A stretch of 64,000 nucleotides of DNA from Rhodospirillaceae bacterium. Lineage in GTDB: Bacteria; Pseudomonadota; Alphaproteobacteria; Rhodospirillales; Casp-alpha2. The notes beneath the pieces were generated by a model. It had not been told where the DNA came from. It made no database searches and was given only the letters and a program-made list of their open reading frames with translations. This document shows, piece after piece, positions 9,599-20,172 of the stretch (position 1 is the stretch's first letter; each line of letters opens with the position of its first letter). A program made the translations under genes and the position numbers. Location of the stretch: NCBI GenBank assembly GCA_016845145.1, contig JAERTE010000117.1, positions 62,001 through 126,000 of the forward strand. The letters run 5' to 3'.

Positions 9599-11092
9599 GT
9601 GAACGAGCTCAAAAAGAACCCGTCAAAGCGCTACGTCAATGACCTCAGGCGTTACGGATATATTGAATCGCAATTTTACAATTTGCGCGGCACGATCGTA
9701 CCCGTTGGGCTGTCGGTGCTTTTCCTGGCATTGGTCGGAATTATTGTCGCCGGTTGGCAGAATACCTTTGGCGAAGACTGGTTGGTGGTCGTCGTCGCCG
9801 CGATTTTCGGCGGGTATATGGCGCTGAATATCGGCGCCAACGATGTTGCCAACAATATGGGACCGTCAGTCGGAGGGAAGGTCCTGACCGTGATGGGCGC
9901 CATTGTCATCGCCGCCGTCTGTGAAAGCGCCGGTGCATTGCTTGCGGGTGGTGATGTGGTGAAAACCGTTTCCAAGGGGATCATCGCACCTGGCGAGAGT
10001 GTCAGCATTTCCGAGTTCCGGGATTTGATGCTGAGCGCGTTATTGGCGGCAGCACTTTGGATCAATTTGGCTACCGTGCTGAGCGCTCCGGTATCGACAA
10101 CACATTCTATCGTAGGGGGCGTCTTGGGTGCTGGCATCGCAGCCGCCGGCGTCGGATTGGTCAATTGGGGGACGATGGCAAAGATCGCTGCCAGTTGGGT
10201 CATTTCACCTGTGCTGGGCGCGGTGTTTGCGGCAGCGATCTTGCTGTTCATCAAGGTGCGTGTGCTGAACGTCGAGAATCGCCTGGAAGCGGCAGCAAAA
10301 TGGGTGCCCATGTTGATTGCCCTGATGGCCGCGGCGTTCGCTGCCTACATGTCGATGAAGGGCCTGAAGAAAATCTGGAAGGCCTCACCGATCGAGATTT
10401 TTATCTTTTCAGGCGCGGCATTTGCGATTGCTTATTTGCTGTCTCGTCCTTTCATCGCCAAGCGTATCGAGAAACTGGAGAACCGAAAGAAAGATATCTA
10501 CAGCCTGTTTGATGTCCCGCTAATTGCCGGCGCTGCACTGTTGTCGTTCGCACACGGCGCCAACGACGTGGCTAACGCCGTTGGGCCATTGGCCGCCATT
10601 GTTTCCACCGTCGGCAGTGAAGCCGGAATCGCCAGCAAGGTGACAATACCGCTTTGGGTGATGGCGGTCGGTGCGTTCGGCATTGCACTCGGGTTGGGTT
10701 TGTTCGGGCCTAAATTGATTTCAGTGGTGGGTGAGAAAATCACCAGGCTGAATTCGCCGCGCGCCTACTGCGTCGCTCTTTCCGCAGCCGTCACGGTGCT
10801 CATCGCGACCACCTTAGGGTTACCGGTCAGTTCAACGCATATTGCCGTCGGCGCGGTATTCGGTGTCGGTTTTCTGCGGGAATACCTGGAGAACCCGAAT
10901 AAGCGAAAGCTGCGCCCTGGCCACAGACTCAACACGACCGCCGACGAAGCCTTCAAAACCATTGGGTTTCGTTCCGGTCGCCGATTGGTACGGCGACGTT
11001 TCGTAGTGTCGATTGCAGCCGCCTGGGTCATCACGGTCCCGGCTTCGGCGGCATTGGCGGCTACGATTTACTTTGCTCTACGGCTTCTTTGA
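9599..11092 (+). CDS. Inorganic phosphate transporter, PiT family
   Basis: GTG start; duplicated PiT signatures NIGANDVANNMGPSVGGK and FAHGANDVANAVGPLAAI; many TM segments. Confidence 0.92.
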   Translation: MNELKKNPSKRYVNDLRRYGYIESQFYNLRGTIVPVGLSVLFLALVGIIVAGWQNTFGEDWLVVVVAAIFGGYMALNIGANDVANNMGPSVGGKVLTVMGAIVIAAVCESAGALLAGGDVVKTVSKGIIAPGESVSISEFRDLMLSALLAAALWINLATVLSAPVSTTHSIVGGVLGAGIAAAGVGLVNWGTMAKIAASWVISPVLGAVFAAAILLFIKVRVLNVENRLEAAAKWVPMLIALMAAAFAAYMSMKGLKKIWKASPIEIFIFSGAAFAIAYLLSRPFIAKRIEKLENRKKDIYSLFDVPLIAGAALLSFAHGANDVANAVGPLAAIVSTVGSEAGIASKVTIPLWVMAVGAFGIALGLGLFGPKLISVVGEKITRLNSPRAYCVALSAAVTVLIATTLGLPVSSTHIAVGAVFGVGFLREYLENPNKRKLRPGHRLNTTADEAFKTIGFRSGRRLVRRRFVVSIAAAWVITVPASAALAATIYFALRLL

Positions 11093-11579
11093 TCCACGGC
11101 ATTAAATCTTCAAACTGCTTGATCAAGCCCAGCAGATCTTCGCGGTACGCAACCCGCGGCGTATCCCCGATCAGTGCCCAATGGCGTTGACGCTTGTCCT
11201 TTTCGGGCCAGTCATCGACCTGCTCTGTGACCAGAAACGGATAATACGTCACGGGAACTTCTCGTTTTCCATCGTCAGTTTGCTTGGTAATGATGACGGT
11301 TATCGGAAAATCTTCCAACACCGTCCCACGCACCCCGGCTTCTTCGAATCCCTCCCGATGACAGGTATCGGCATGGCTTTCGTCTTGATTTTTCTTGCCC
11401 TTCGGCAATATCCACCGACCGCGCGTTTGCGACGTTACGAATAGTAACGCTGTCGCGTCTTTTCGAGTGTCGAAAGGAATGATCCCGACTCTATGCATGC
11501 ATATCTCTCCCGTGCTGTCGCGCGAGTATACTGCTTCAAATGTTACGGAAAAGTCACTATTGACCACGCCTTGTAACAC
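11061..11579 (-). CDS. NUDIX hydrolase
   Basis: PKGKKNQDESHADTCHREGFEEAGVRG is a Nudix-box-like pattern. Real start may be MHRVGIIPF. Confidence 0.85.
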   Translation of the reverse strand: MLQGVVNSDFSVTFEAVYSRDSTGEICMHRVGIIPFDTRKDATALLFVTSQTRGRWILPKGKKNQDESHADTCHREGFEEAGVRGTVLEDFPITVIITKQTDDGKREVPVTYYPFLVTEQVDDWPEKDKRQRHWALIGDTPRVAYREDLLGLIKQFEDLMPWIKEAVEQSKS

Positions 11580-11640
11580 CCCACCATGATAGCCGTTAGG
11601 GTGTGCGGTTTCCGGATCGATTTACCTTTCGCAGCCCTTT

Positions 11641-12291
11641 TTGCCTGCTTATGCTCTCGCAATGTTGTACACGCCACGCCTTCCTTTATTTCTTGTTTTT
11701 CTTTGGGGGATCGCGCTGGTGATCTCTGGTGCCGCCCCCCATGACCGCCTTACCTGGTTTCTCGAGGTCGCACCGGTGATCATCGGCATCGCCATCATGA
11801 TTCCGACACGCCGTTCTTTCCCGCTCACGCCGCTGTTGTACTGGCTGATCTTCGCTCACGGGCTGATCTTAATACTGGGAGGGCATTATACCTATGCCCA
11901 AGTCCCCTTGGGGTTCTGGGTGCAGGATGCCTTCGACCTCGCCCGCAATCATTATGATCGGCTTGGTCATTTCGCCCAAGGCTTCATCCCGGCGATTTTG
12001 GCGCGTGAGGTTCTATTGCGGAAGACTCACCTTCGACCCGGCAAAATGTTGGCCTATCTCGTGGTCTCTGTTTGTCTGGCTTTCAGCGCGTTCTATGAAT
12101 TGGTGGAATGGTGGGCCGCCGTGGCGCTGGGCGAAGACGCGCACTCATTTCTTGGCACGCAAGGCGACGTGTGGGATTCACAATGGGATATGTTCATGGC
12201 CATGTTGGGCGCCGTTGTGGCGCTGATTGCATTGTCAAGCTGGCACGATCGGCAATTGGCGGCATTGGTCCGCCGATTGATTTCAGCATAA
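11641..12291 (+). CDS. DUF2238 (YjdF-like) membrane protein
   Basis: 216 aa polytopic; FDLARNHYDRLGHFAQGFIPAILAREVLLR and FYELVEWW...GTQGDVWDSQWDMFMAMLGA are typical of the family. Confidence 0.88.
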   Translation: MPAYALAMLYTPRLPLFLVFLWGIALVISGAAPHDRLTWFLEVAPVIIGIAIMIPTRRSFPLTPLLYWLIFAHGLILILGGHYTYAQVPLGFWVQDAFDLARNHYDRLGHFAQGFIPAILAREVLLRKTHLRPGKMLAYLVVSVCLAFSAFYELVEWWAAVALGEDAHSFLGTQGDVWDSQWDMFMAMLGAVVALIALSSWHDRQLAALVRRLISA

Positions 12292-12336
12292 ACTCAGTCA
12301 ACTTCGTACAGACTGGTCAATTGGGGAGAGATCATC

Positions 12337-12783
12337 ATGACCGACGATACGCGTTCGATATCGGGCCAATGTCTCTGCGGCGCCGTCACGTTCAAGGCCG
12401 ACGCGGCACAGCGACACGTCGCCGCTTGCCATTGCGCCATGTGCCGGCGCTGGGCCGGCGGCGGACCATTCATGGCCGTGAACTGCGGCACTGATATCAA
12501 TTTTGAAAACGCCATTGCGGACGGTGACAATATCGGCGTTTTCCGGTCATCGGAGTGGGCGGAACGCGGATTTTGCAAAGCCTGCGGCACCAGCCTGTTT
12601 TATCGGCTTGTCGACGCCGGAGTCTATTACGTGCCCGTAGGACTACTGGAAGATCAGAGCGGCGAAGAGCTGAACTTACAAATTTTCATCGATGAAAAAC
12701 CGGCGTTTTACGAGCTTGCGGGCGACATACCCGCCATGACCGGCGAAGAGGTATTCGCAGAGTTTGCAGACGAAACCGACTAG
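12337..12783 (+). CDS. GFA family protein (glutathione-dependent formaldehyde-activating-like, zinc-binding)
   Basis: GQCLCGAVTFKADAAQRHVAACHCAMCRRW and FCKACGTSLFYR zinc-ligand patterns. Confidence 0.9.
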   Translation: MTDDTRSISGQCLCGAVTFKADAAQRHVAACHCAMCRRWAGGGPFMAVNCGTDINFENAIADGDNIGVFRSSEWAERGFCKACGTSLFYRLVDAGVYYVPVGLLEDQSGEELNLQIFIDEKPAFYELAGDIPAMTGEEVFAEFADETD

Positions 12784-12786
12784 ATT

Positions 12787-13179
12787 TTAGTTGGCTTTTG
12801 CACGCGGCACGAAACGACCGTCTTCTTCCTGACCAATGAAAAACTCATCCAGGTCTGGATGGTTGATTGGGTCGTCGTCGCCATCGGCAACGAGGTTCTG
12901 CTCCGACACGTAGGCGATATAGGGCGAACGTTCGGGCTCCGGCGTTTCAGCCAGCAAGTGATAGTAGGGCTGCTCTTTCTTCGGACGGGCATCTTCGGGA
13001 ATGCTCTCCCACCATTCCTCGGTATTGTTAAACACCGGGTCGACATCGAAGACCACACCACGGAAGCCATACTTCCGATGCCGAACCGGCATGCCGATCT
13101 CGAACTTGGCGGTCGCAACCACACGCGGCACTTCGACCGGCGCGTCGCCAACTGCATCATGATCCTTGAACGTGAACAT
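12787..13179 (-). CDS. hspQ: Heat shock protein HspQ
   Basis: VRHRKYGFRGVVFDVDPVFNNTEEWW...QPYYHLLAE...YIAYVSEQNL. Confidence 0.88.
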   Translation of the reverse strand: MFTFKDHDAVGDAPVEVPRVVATAKFEIGMPVRHRKYGFRGVVFDVDPVFNNTEEWWESIPEDARPKKEQPYYHLLAETPEPERSPYIAYVSEQNLVADGDDDPINHPDLDEFFIGQEEDGRFVPRAKAN

Positions 13180-13263
13180 GGGGAGATTGTAACCCGCCCG
13201 GACGCTAGGTCAATTGAACAAAATCAATGACACCGTACGGGGCATTGTTATTGAAAAAGGAAT

Positions 13264-13300
13264 GGCACCATGGATCTGCCCCCGGCAGACCCATGGCGCC
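13264..13300 (-). terminator. Rho-independent terminator downstream of the 13317..13490 gene
   Basis: Minus-strand RNA GGCGCCAUGGGUCUGCC-GGG-GGCAGAUCCAUGGUGCC: 17-bp stem including two G-U pairs, followed by AUUCCUUUUUC. Confidence 0.75.
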
Positions 13301-13316
13301 GTATCCAAATGCCCTG

Positions 13317-13490
13317 TTAGGCGGCGATTCCCCCAGAGCGCCAGACCGACGTCTCTTTGCACGACGGGCAGACCCGCTCGCCGATATGGCTGGAGTTAAA
13401 CTCATTCCGGCACATCAGGCACTTGCGAACCTTTTTCACCGGTGCGCGGTCCGGCTCTGGTTTCTTGGTATCGGTACGACGAGAGGCCAT
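13317..13490 (-). CDS. Small zinc-ribbon protein (57 aa), paralogue of 55054..55224
   Basis: Below the ORF-track cutoff; hand translation MASRRTDTKKPEPDRAPVKKVRKCLMCRNEFNSSHIGERVCPSCKETSVWRSGGIAA*. Two CxxC pairs. Confidence 0.85.
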   Translation of the reverse strand: MASRRTDTKKPEPDRAPVKKVRKCLMCRNEFNSSHIGERVCPSCKETSVWRSGGIAA

Positions 13491-13675
13491 TATGCAGCCT
13501 CCTTCGTTTCAACCAGGGTGCTTTCATAGCGGCCCAAGAGGCTTGAGCTCAGAGCCATCAGTTCCTCGGCTTCGTTAAGTAGGCCTTCAGCGGCCGCGGG
13601 CGCCGAAGCTTCGGCCTTCCCAATCAGTTCGTCGGCGCTATCGTTGAGATAGCGCACAAGTTCAAATGTTGCCAT
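13490..13675 (-). CDS. Small protein of unknown function, stop overlapping the start of the zinc-ribbon gene
   Basis: MATFELVRYLNDSADELIGKAEASAPAAAEGLLNEAEELMALSSSLLGRYESTLVETKEAA; TAATG overlap at 13488-13492. Confidence 0.6.
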   Translation of the reverse strand: MATFELVRYLNDSADELIGKAEASAPAAAEGLLNEAEELMALSSSLLGRYESTLVETKEAA

Positions 13676-13858
13676 TTGCAGATACCCCACAAAATTCTCT
13701 AATTCGTCACAATTTAGTAACAGTAACGAACTTCATATACACGAAACTGTGTTGCAATGCATCATTTTTTTGTGCACCGCAAAACAATTTATAAATTATG
13801 AAACTGACATCTAGCTTAACTGAATCAAATTTTCTCCTTTCCCTTCCAAGAGCAGCGC

Positions 13859-14125
13859 TTAGGATTGTTGTGGTTTCACCCCGACAATGGGTAATGTTTT
13901 TTCCGTTAGCGCATTGATATATTTCTCTTTTTCCATTTTGCTGCCGAGCAGTTCCTGGGGCGTTTTAGTTAGGTTTCTCAAGTAAAAACGCCGCGCCAAG
14001 ATTTGCGCGTTTTTCACGTGTTTAGCGGCTTTCCCGTCAATCATGGGACAACTCCGGACCTGGGATAATGTTGTATTATTATCTTCCCAGTGTGGAATCG
14101 GAGTCGTTAAGGAATATTGAATCAT
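13859..14125 (-). CDS. Hypothetical protein
   Basis: 88-aa ORF in AT-rich intergenic DNA, possibly starting at MIDGKAAKHVKN; no recognised family. Confidence 0.4.
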   Translation of the reverse strand: MIQYSLTTPIPHWEDNNTTLSQVRSCPMIDGKAAKHVKNAQILARRFYLRNLTKTPQELLGSKMEKEKYINALTEKTLPIVGVKPQQS

Positions 14126-14218
14126 CGAGGCAAAAGCCTGAAATGACGCTACCGCAGGGTCTTCGCCTACGCGCCAGCTTAGCTCATGTTATCAAATTTC
14201 TGGGTTTTGCCGAAGGAT

Positions 14219-14293
14219 TGGCTGGGGTACCAGGACTCGAACCTGGAATGACAGAATCAGAATCTGCTGTGTTGCCAATTACACCATACCCCA
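14219..14293 (-). tRNA. tRNA-Gln (anticodon CTG), CCA encoded
   Basis: Reverse complement TGGGGTATGGTGTAATTGGCAACACAGCAGATTCTGATTCTGTCATTCCAGGTTCGAGTCCTGGTACCCCAGCCA folds as a cloverleaf; loop TTCTGAT gives CTG. Confidence 0.93.
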
Positions 14294-14577
14294 ATTTTAT
14301 TTATCAAAATCAAACGCGTACGAGCATATCCGCTAACTCAAGACTTTTGGAATGTCTGATAATCGTAGTTATATAAATCGTCTGAAAGATAACGCCAGTC
14401 CTTTTTCTCTTATTTAACAACACTTTATAATTTTCTACCTGTGCAAAATGCTAATATGGGTTTTCGTATGGCAAACGTCATTCTCGCAGGGCTCGACCAA
14501 TGCGCCAATCGCTGTAATATATCACTTGTTCGGTGCGCCCCCACCAGTTATAGCAAAATGACCTGGAAATTTGGTTT

Positions 14578-15708
14578 TTGAGTCGATTGGGGGATCGGAA
14601 CTTGAGACAGCGATGGCAGCAAACCCGCAACGGTGGCCGATCTCGGCACCGACGCGGCCGTGCCAATGGGTCAGAGTTCGCGGCTATCGATCTCGGCACC
14701 AATTCATGTCGCATGCTCATCGCGCGCCCCGATAACCAAGCCCCCGTTTTGGATGGCGGCTTCACCGTTGTCGATGGTTTCTCGCGTATTGTACGGTTGG
14801 GCGAAGGTTTGGGCGATTCGGGTGAGCTGTGCACGGGCGCCATGGATCGCACACTTGCGGCTCTGACCATTTGCGCCGACAAAATTGCTGCCCGGCGCGC
14901 GACACAGACCCACTGCATCGCCACCGAGGCTTGTCGGCGAGCCACCAACAGCGCGCATTTCGTCAATCGCGTGACACAAGAGACAGGCCTCGACATCGAC
15001 ATCATTTCGCCTGAACGCGAAGCCGAACTGACCTTGTTGGGCTGCAGTTCATTGCTCAACACCGGTCATGCACGTGCGCTGTTATTTGACATCGGTGGCG
15101 GCAGCACGGAAATCCAGTGGATAGAGATTCCGCGGCAAGGAGGGCGCCAGCGTGGGGTCAGGCGACGGCCTACGGTGCAAGATATGATATCTCTGCCCAT
15201 AGGAGTGGTGACGCTGGCGGAAGAACATGGCTTCGGCGCCATGACTCCCGAAATCCACCACGCCATCATACAGCAAATCGACGACCATCTCGAAGCGTTC
15301 TCGGTCCGCAATGATATTGATGCGCATATTGCCGAGGGCAACGTCCAGATGTTGGGCACCTCAGGTACCGTTACCACCCTGGGCGCATTACATTTGGGTC
15401 TGCCACGCTATGACCGATCACGTGTCGATGGGCTGGTCATCGATTTCAGCTCCATCAACGCCATGTGCGCACGATTGTCGGGTCTGGGTCATGCCGAACG
15501 GCGCGACATATCGTGCATCGGACGCGGCCGCGCCGACCTGATGCTCATGGGGTGTGCAATGCTGGGCGGCATATGCCGTCGCTGGCCTGTCGGCAAGCTC
15601 AGCATCGCCGATAGAGGTATCCGCGAAGGTCTGTTGGCTGAGATGATGCAACAGTCCGCAACATCTGACGAGAATGCTTCCGTGCTTCCCGTTAACGCGC
15701 CCATCTGA
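14578..15708 (+). CDS. Ppx/GppA phosphatase family protein
   Basis: FAAIDLGTNSCRMLIARP, RIVRLGEGLGDSGEL, LLFDIGGGSTEIQWIE. TTG start assumed; exact start uncertain. Confidence 0.88.
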   Translation: MSRLGDRNLRQRWQQTRNGGRSRHRRGRANGSEFAAIDLGTNSCRMLIARPDNQAPVLDGGFTVVDGFSRIVRLGEGLGDSGELCTGAMDRTLAALTICADKIAARRATQTHCIATEACRRATNSAHFVNRVTQETGLDIDIISPEREAELTLLGCSSLLNTGHARALLFDIGGGSTEIQWIEIPRQGGRQRGVRRRPTVQDMISLPIGVVTLAEEHGFGAMTPEIHHAIIQQIDDHLEAFSVRNDIDAHIAEGNVQMLGTSGTVTTLGALHLGLPRYDRSRVDGLVIDFSSINAMCARLSGLGHAERRDISCIGRGRADLMLMGCAMLGGICRRWPVGKLSIADRGIREGLLAEMMQQSATSDENASVLPVNAPI

Positions 15709-15720
15709 TACATCCTCCCT

Positions 15721-16488
15721 ATGACTGAGCGAATCGGCAGCGGTAAAAGAGGCCCTCGCCCTGGCAAAGGCAAGGGAGGGAAAAGCGGCGGCAAGGGGCG
15801 TGGCGCACGCGTCACGTCACGCAATCTGATGACTCGCGTGCGCACCGCAAAGGGCCGCAAGACATCCTCGACGCGTTGGTTGCAGCGGCAGTTGAACGAT
15901 CCCTACGTCGCCGAGGCTGGCCGCTTGGGTTACCGCTCACGCGCCGCCTTCAAGCTGATCGAGTTGGACGACCAGTTCAATTTTCTAAAACCTGGTGGCC
16001 GCATCGTCGATTTGGGGGCCGCTCCTGGCGGCTGGACCCAGGTCGCCGTCCAGCGCACCACAAACAAGGGCAAAACCGGAAAGATCGTCGGTATGGATAT
16101 TCTGGCGATGGAAGCGGTGCCCGGTGCCACGCTTTTCGAACACGATTTCCTCGACGACGACGCGCCCGCGCTTTTGATGGAGGCGCTGGATGGTCCAGCG
16201 GACGTGGTGCTGTCGGATATGGCAGCATCAGCGACCGGCCACAGGGCGACCGACCACATGCGTATCATGGCGTTATTGGAAACAGCGATAGATTTCGCAT
16301 ATCAGGTTCTGGCGCAGGATGGCGCGTTCATCGGCAAAGTGCTGCAAGGCGGTACCGAGACGCAATTGCTGGCCGCCATGAAACAAAATTTCCGCATTGT
16401 GCGCCACGCCAAACCGCCGGCCAGCCGTGATGGCTCGGCCGAGTCGTACGTCGTGGCGCTGGGATATCGCGGAGCTTCTAAAACATGA
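15721..16488 (+). CDS. rlmE: 23S rRNA (uridine-2'-O-)-methyltransferase RlmE (FtsJ/RrmJ)
   Basis: GYRSRAAFKLIELDDQFNFLKPGGRIVDLGAAPGGWTQVA...VVLSDMAASATGHRATDHMR...KVLQGG. Confidence 0.93.
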   Translation: MTERIGSGKRGPRPGKGKGGKSGGKGRGARVTSRNLMTRVRTAKGRKTSSTRWLQRQLNDPYVAEAGRLGYRSRAAFKLIELDDQFNFLKPGGRIVDLGAAPGGWTQVAVQRTTNKGKTGKIVGMDILAMEAVPGATLFEHDFLDDDAPALLMEALDGPADVVLSDMAASATGHRATDHMRIMALLETAIDFAYQVLAQDGAFIGKVLQGGTETQLLAAMKQNFRIVRHAKPPASRDGSAESYVVALGYRGASKT

Positions 16489-17411
16489 AGATCACGATTA
16501 TGGGCACCGGTGGCGTGGGCGGTTATTTTGGCGCACGCTTGGCCAATGCCGGTGGCGACGTATCGTTCATCGCACGCGGCGCGCACTTGGATGCCATCCG
16601 GACATCCGGCCTGAAAGTTGAGAGTGTGCTCGGCGATATCCATCTGGCCAACCCCACCGCAACCGATACCGCGTCGGATATCGGCCCTGTCGACATTGTC
16701 ATGTTTGCCACCAAGCTTGGCGATATGGAAGCCGCCGCCGAAGCCTGCCGACCGATGATCGGGGCGGAGACGGCGGTGATACCTTTCCTTAATGGCGTCG
16801 ATGCACCAGGGGTCATTTCCCGCGTGTTGGGTGATGAGCACGCCTGCGGTGGCGTTGCCTATATCTCTGCGCACATCGAGCGACCGGGATGCATCCGCCA
16901 TGTTGGTGATTTCGCCCGCTTGGTATTTGGCGAGCACGATGGATCGAAGACGGATCGGTTGAGAGAATTTCACAGCCTTTGTGCCGATTCGGGCATTGAT
17001 GCCACACTGAGCACCGATATCGAGGGTGCACTGTGGGAAAAGTTCGCACTGCTCGTTGCCATGAGCGGCACCACGGCGGCAACCCGCGGGCCTTTGGGTC
17101 CAATCCGGGAGAACCCCATCAGCCGCGACGTGTTTGAGGCTGCCATGCGCGAGACGGTTGCCGTCGGGCGTGCCAAAGGCATCCAGGTGGCGGAGGATCT
17201 TGTCGATAAACAAATGAGCTTTCTCAACACCTTACCAGCAGAGATGAGAGCCTCCATGCTGGTTGACCTAGAAGCCGGCAAGCCTTTGGAAGCGCCGTGG
17301 TTTTCGGGCGCCGTGTCGCGCATGGGACGTGAATTCGGGGTATCGACCCCCGTCAACGACACCCTGTTTGCCGCCATGCAGCCATTTTTGAACGGCCACA
17401 GCGAAAGCTAA
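16485..17411 (+). CDS. 2-dehydropantoate 2-reductase family protein
   Basis: MKITIMGTGGVGGYFGARLANAGGDVSFIARGAHLDAIRTSGLKVES; C-terminal ApbA/PanE pattern. Overlaps the rlmE stop. Confidence 0.88.
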   Translation: MKITIMGTGGVGGYFGARLANAGGDVSFIARGAHLDAIRTSGLKVESVLGDIHLANPTATDTASDIGPVDIVMFATKLGDMEAAAEACRPMIGAETAVIPFLNGVDAPGVISRVLGDEHACGGVAYISAHIERPGCIRHVGDFARLVFGEHDGSKTDRLREFHSLCADSGIDATLSTDIEGALWEKFALLVAMSGTTAATRGPLGPIRENPISRDVFEAAMRETVAVGRAKGIQVAEDLVDKQMSFLNTLPAEMRASMLVDLEAGKPLEAPWFSGAVSRMGREFGVSTPVNDTLFAAMQPFLNGHSES

Positions 17412-18980
<1,569 letters not shown>

Positions 18981-18988
18981 GGCCCACC

Positions 18989-19357
18989 ATGGTTGAAGGT
19001 GCGATCCGAAATCCGAACAACCCCAACCACTTCATGGTGGCGCAGCCGGTTGGTCGGCGTGTTCGGCTCTACAGTGGCGAGACCCTGATCGCTGATACGG
19101 ACGACGCACTCAGGGTCATTGAAGTCGGGAAAAGCATCTATGCACCCTGTCTTTACATCCCGCACGCCGACGTTGAGGTTGATATGGTCAAAACCGACAA
19201 GACTACCCATTGCCCGCTCAAGGGCGATGCGGCTTACTATGCAATTGACGGCGTAGAAATGGCCTGGAGATACGACACGTTCGATTTTGCCAAGGTCCTC
19301 GAGGGGCACGTGTCATTCTGGCCACAAGAACTGCGTATCGTCGAGGGTGACGGCTAA
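18989..19357 (+). CDS. DUF427 domain-containing protein
   Basis: DTDDALRVIEVGKSIYAPCLYIPHADVEVDMVKTDKTTHCPLKGDAAYYAI. Confidence 0.88.
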   Translation: MVEGAIRNPNNPNHFMVAQPVGRRVRLYSGETLIADTDDALRVIEVGKSIYAPCLYIPHADVEVDMVKTDKTTHCPLKGDAAYYAIDGVEMAWRYDTFDFAKVLEGHVSFWPQELRIVEGDG

Positions 19358-19368
19358 GGGCCGGATAC

Positions 19369-20004
19369 CTATTGCGCGAGCGCTTCGCCGATCCGCGCCG
19401 CCATGTCTTCGGGATCAATGTTGTACATGAACTTGACGCGAAACTCGCCCTCAGGCCCCATGAGATAGACCGACGCCGTGTGATCGACCGTATAGCCGTC
19501 GGGGTCGCCATCCTTGTCCGGCACCATGGCGTATTTGACTTTGTAGCGCTCGGCGGTTTTGTCGACCATCGGCTTCGGCCCGGTCAACCCGATCAAACGC
19601 GGATGGAAATGGTCCACATAATCGTCTAAGCGGCCTACCGTATCGCGCTTGGGATCGACCGAGACGAAGATCGGCACCACTTTCTCCGCTTCCTTGCCCA
19701 ATTCCTCCAAGGCGTCGCTCATGGTTGAGAGCGCCATGGGGCAGATATCGGGGCACCAAGTATAGCCAAACGTAATGAGCATAAATTGGCCACGGAAATC
19801 ATGGTCGGTCATGACCTTGCCATCGTGAGCCTGCAGCATAAACCGACCGCCGATCGACGCTCTGGTGGGCGTATTGGCGGTTTCCGCCGCTTGAGCATGC
19901 GAGACCGTCGGCAGCACGGTGAGCCCCGCCCCCGAGGCAATGATCAGGAGGAGGAGGAATGCCTGGGAAGCGGGCGCTCGACCGTGTCTACCTATGGAAG
20001 TCAT
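19369..20004 (-). CDS. SCO1/SenC family copper chaperone
   Basis: FGYTWCPDICPMALSTM (CxxxC) and VPIFVSVDPKRDT; conserved histidine in YTVDHTASVYLMGPEG. Confidence 0.92.
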   Translation of the reverse strand: MTSIGRHGRAPASQAFLLLLIIASGAGLTVLPTVSHAQAAETANTPTRASIGGRFMLQAHDGKVMTDHDFRGQFMLITFGYTWCPDICPMALSTMSDALEELGKEAEKVVPIFVSVDPKRDTVGRLDDYVDHFHPRLIGLTGPKPMVDKTAERYKVKYAMVPDKDGDPDGYTVDHTASVYLMGPEGEFRVKFMYNIDPEDMAARIGEALAQ

Positions 20005-20038
20005 GGCCGCACTCTAATGTCCATAATCGGACTGTACT

Positions 20039-20052
20039 TTGACCAATGTTAA
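20039..20052. promoter_or_regulatory. Candidate FNR/CRP-family (Dnr/NnrR-like) operator between sco and nosZ
   Basis: TTGACCAATGTTAA, near-palindrome TTGAC-N4-GTTAA, close to TTGAY-N4-RTCAA. Confidence 0.5.
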
Positions 20053-20172
20053 GGCAGCGTGCTGCACCGCACCCTAAAACGGTTGCAATACCGGTTTTCA
20101 CTCGCCGTCGGGGGAGAGGGCCGACCGGTTTTCGTTCAGCCCAGTCCAGCTCCAATGAGGAGGCAGAAATCC

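Noticed and set aside
14219-14293. tRNA-Gln as integration site of a mobile island in the AT-rich 13.7-14.5 kb region
   Set aside because: No integrase gene and no visible duplicated tRNA 3' end in the window.
20059-20172. Upstream start of nosZ ORF giving MLHRTLKRLQYRF...MRRQKSM, which could look like a twin-arginine signal
   Set aside because: Good SD (gaggagg) directly before ATG 20173, and the RR is not placed ahead of the hydrophobic segment in a Tat-like context.
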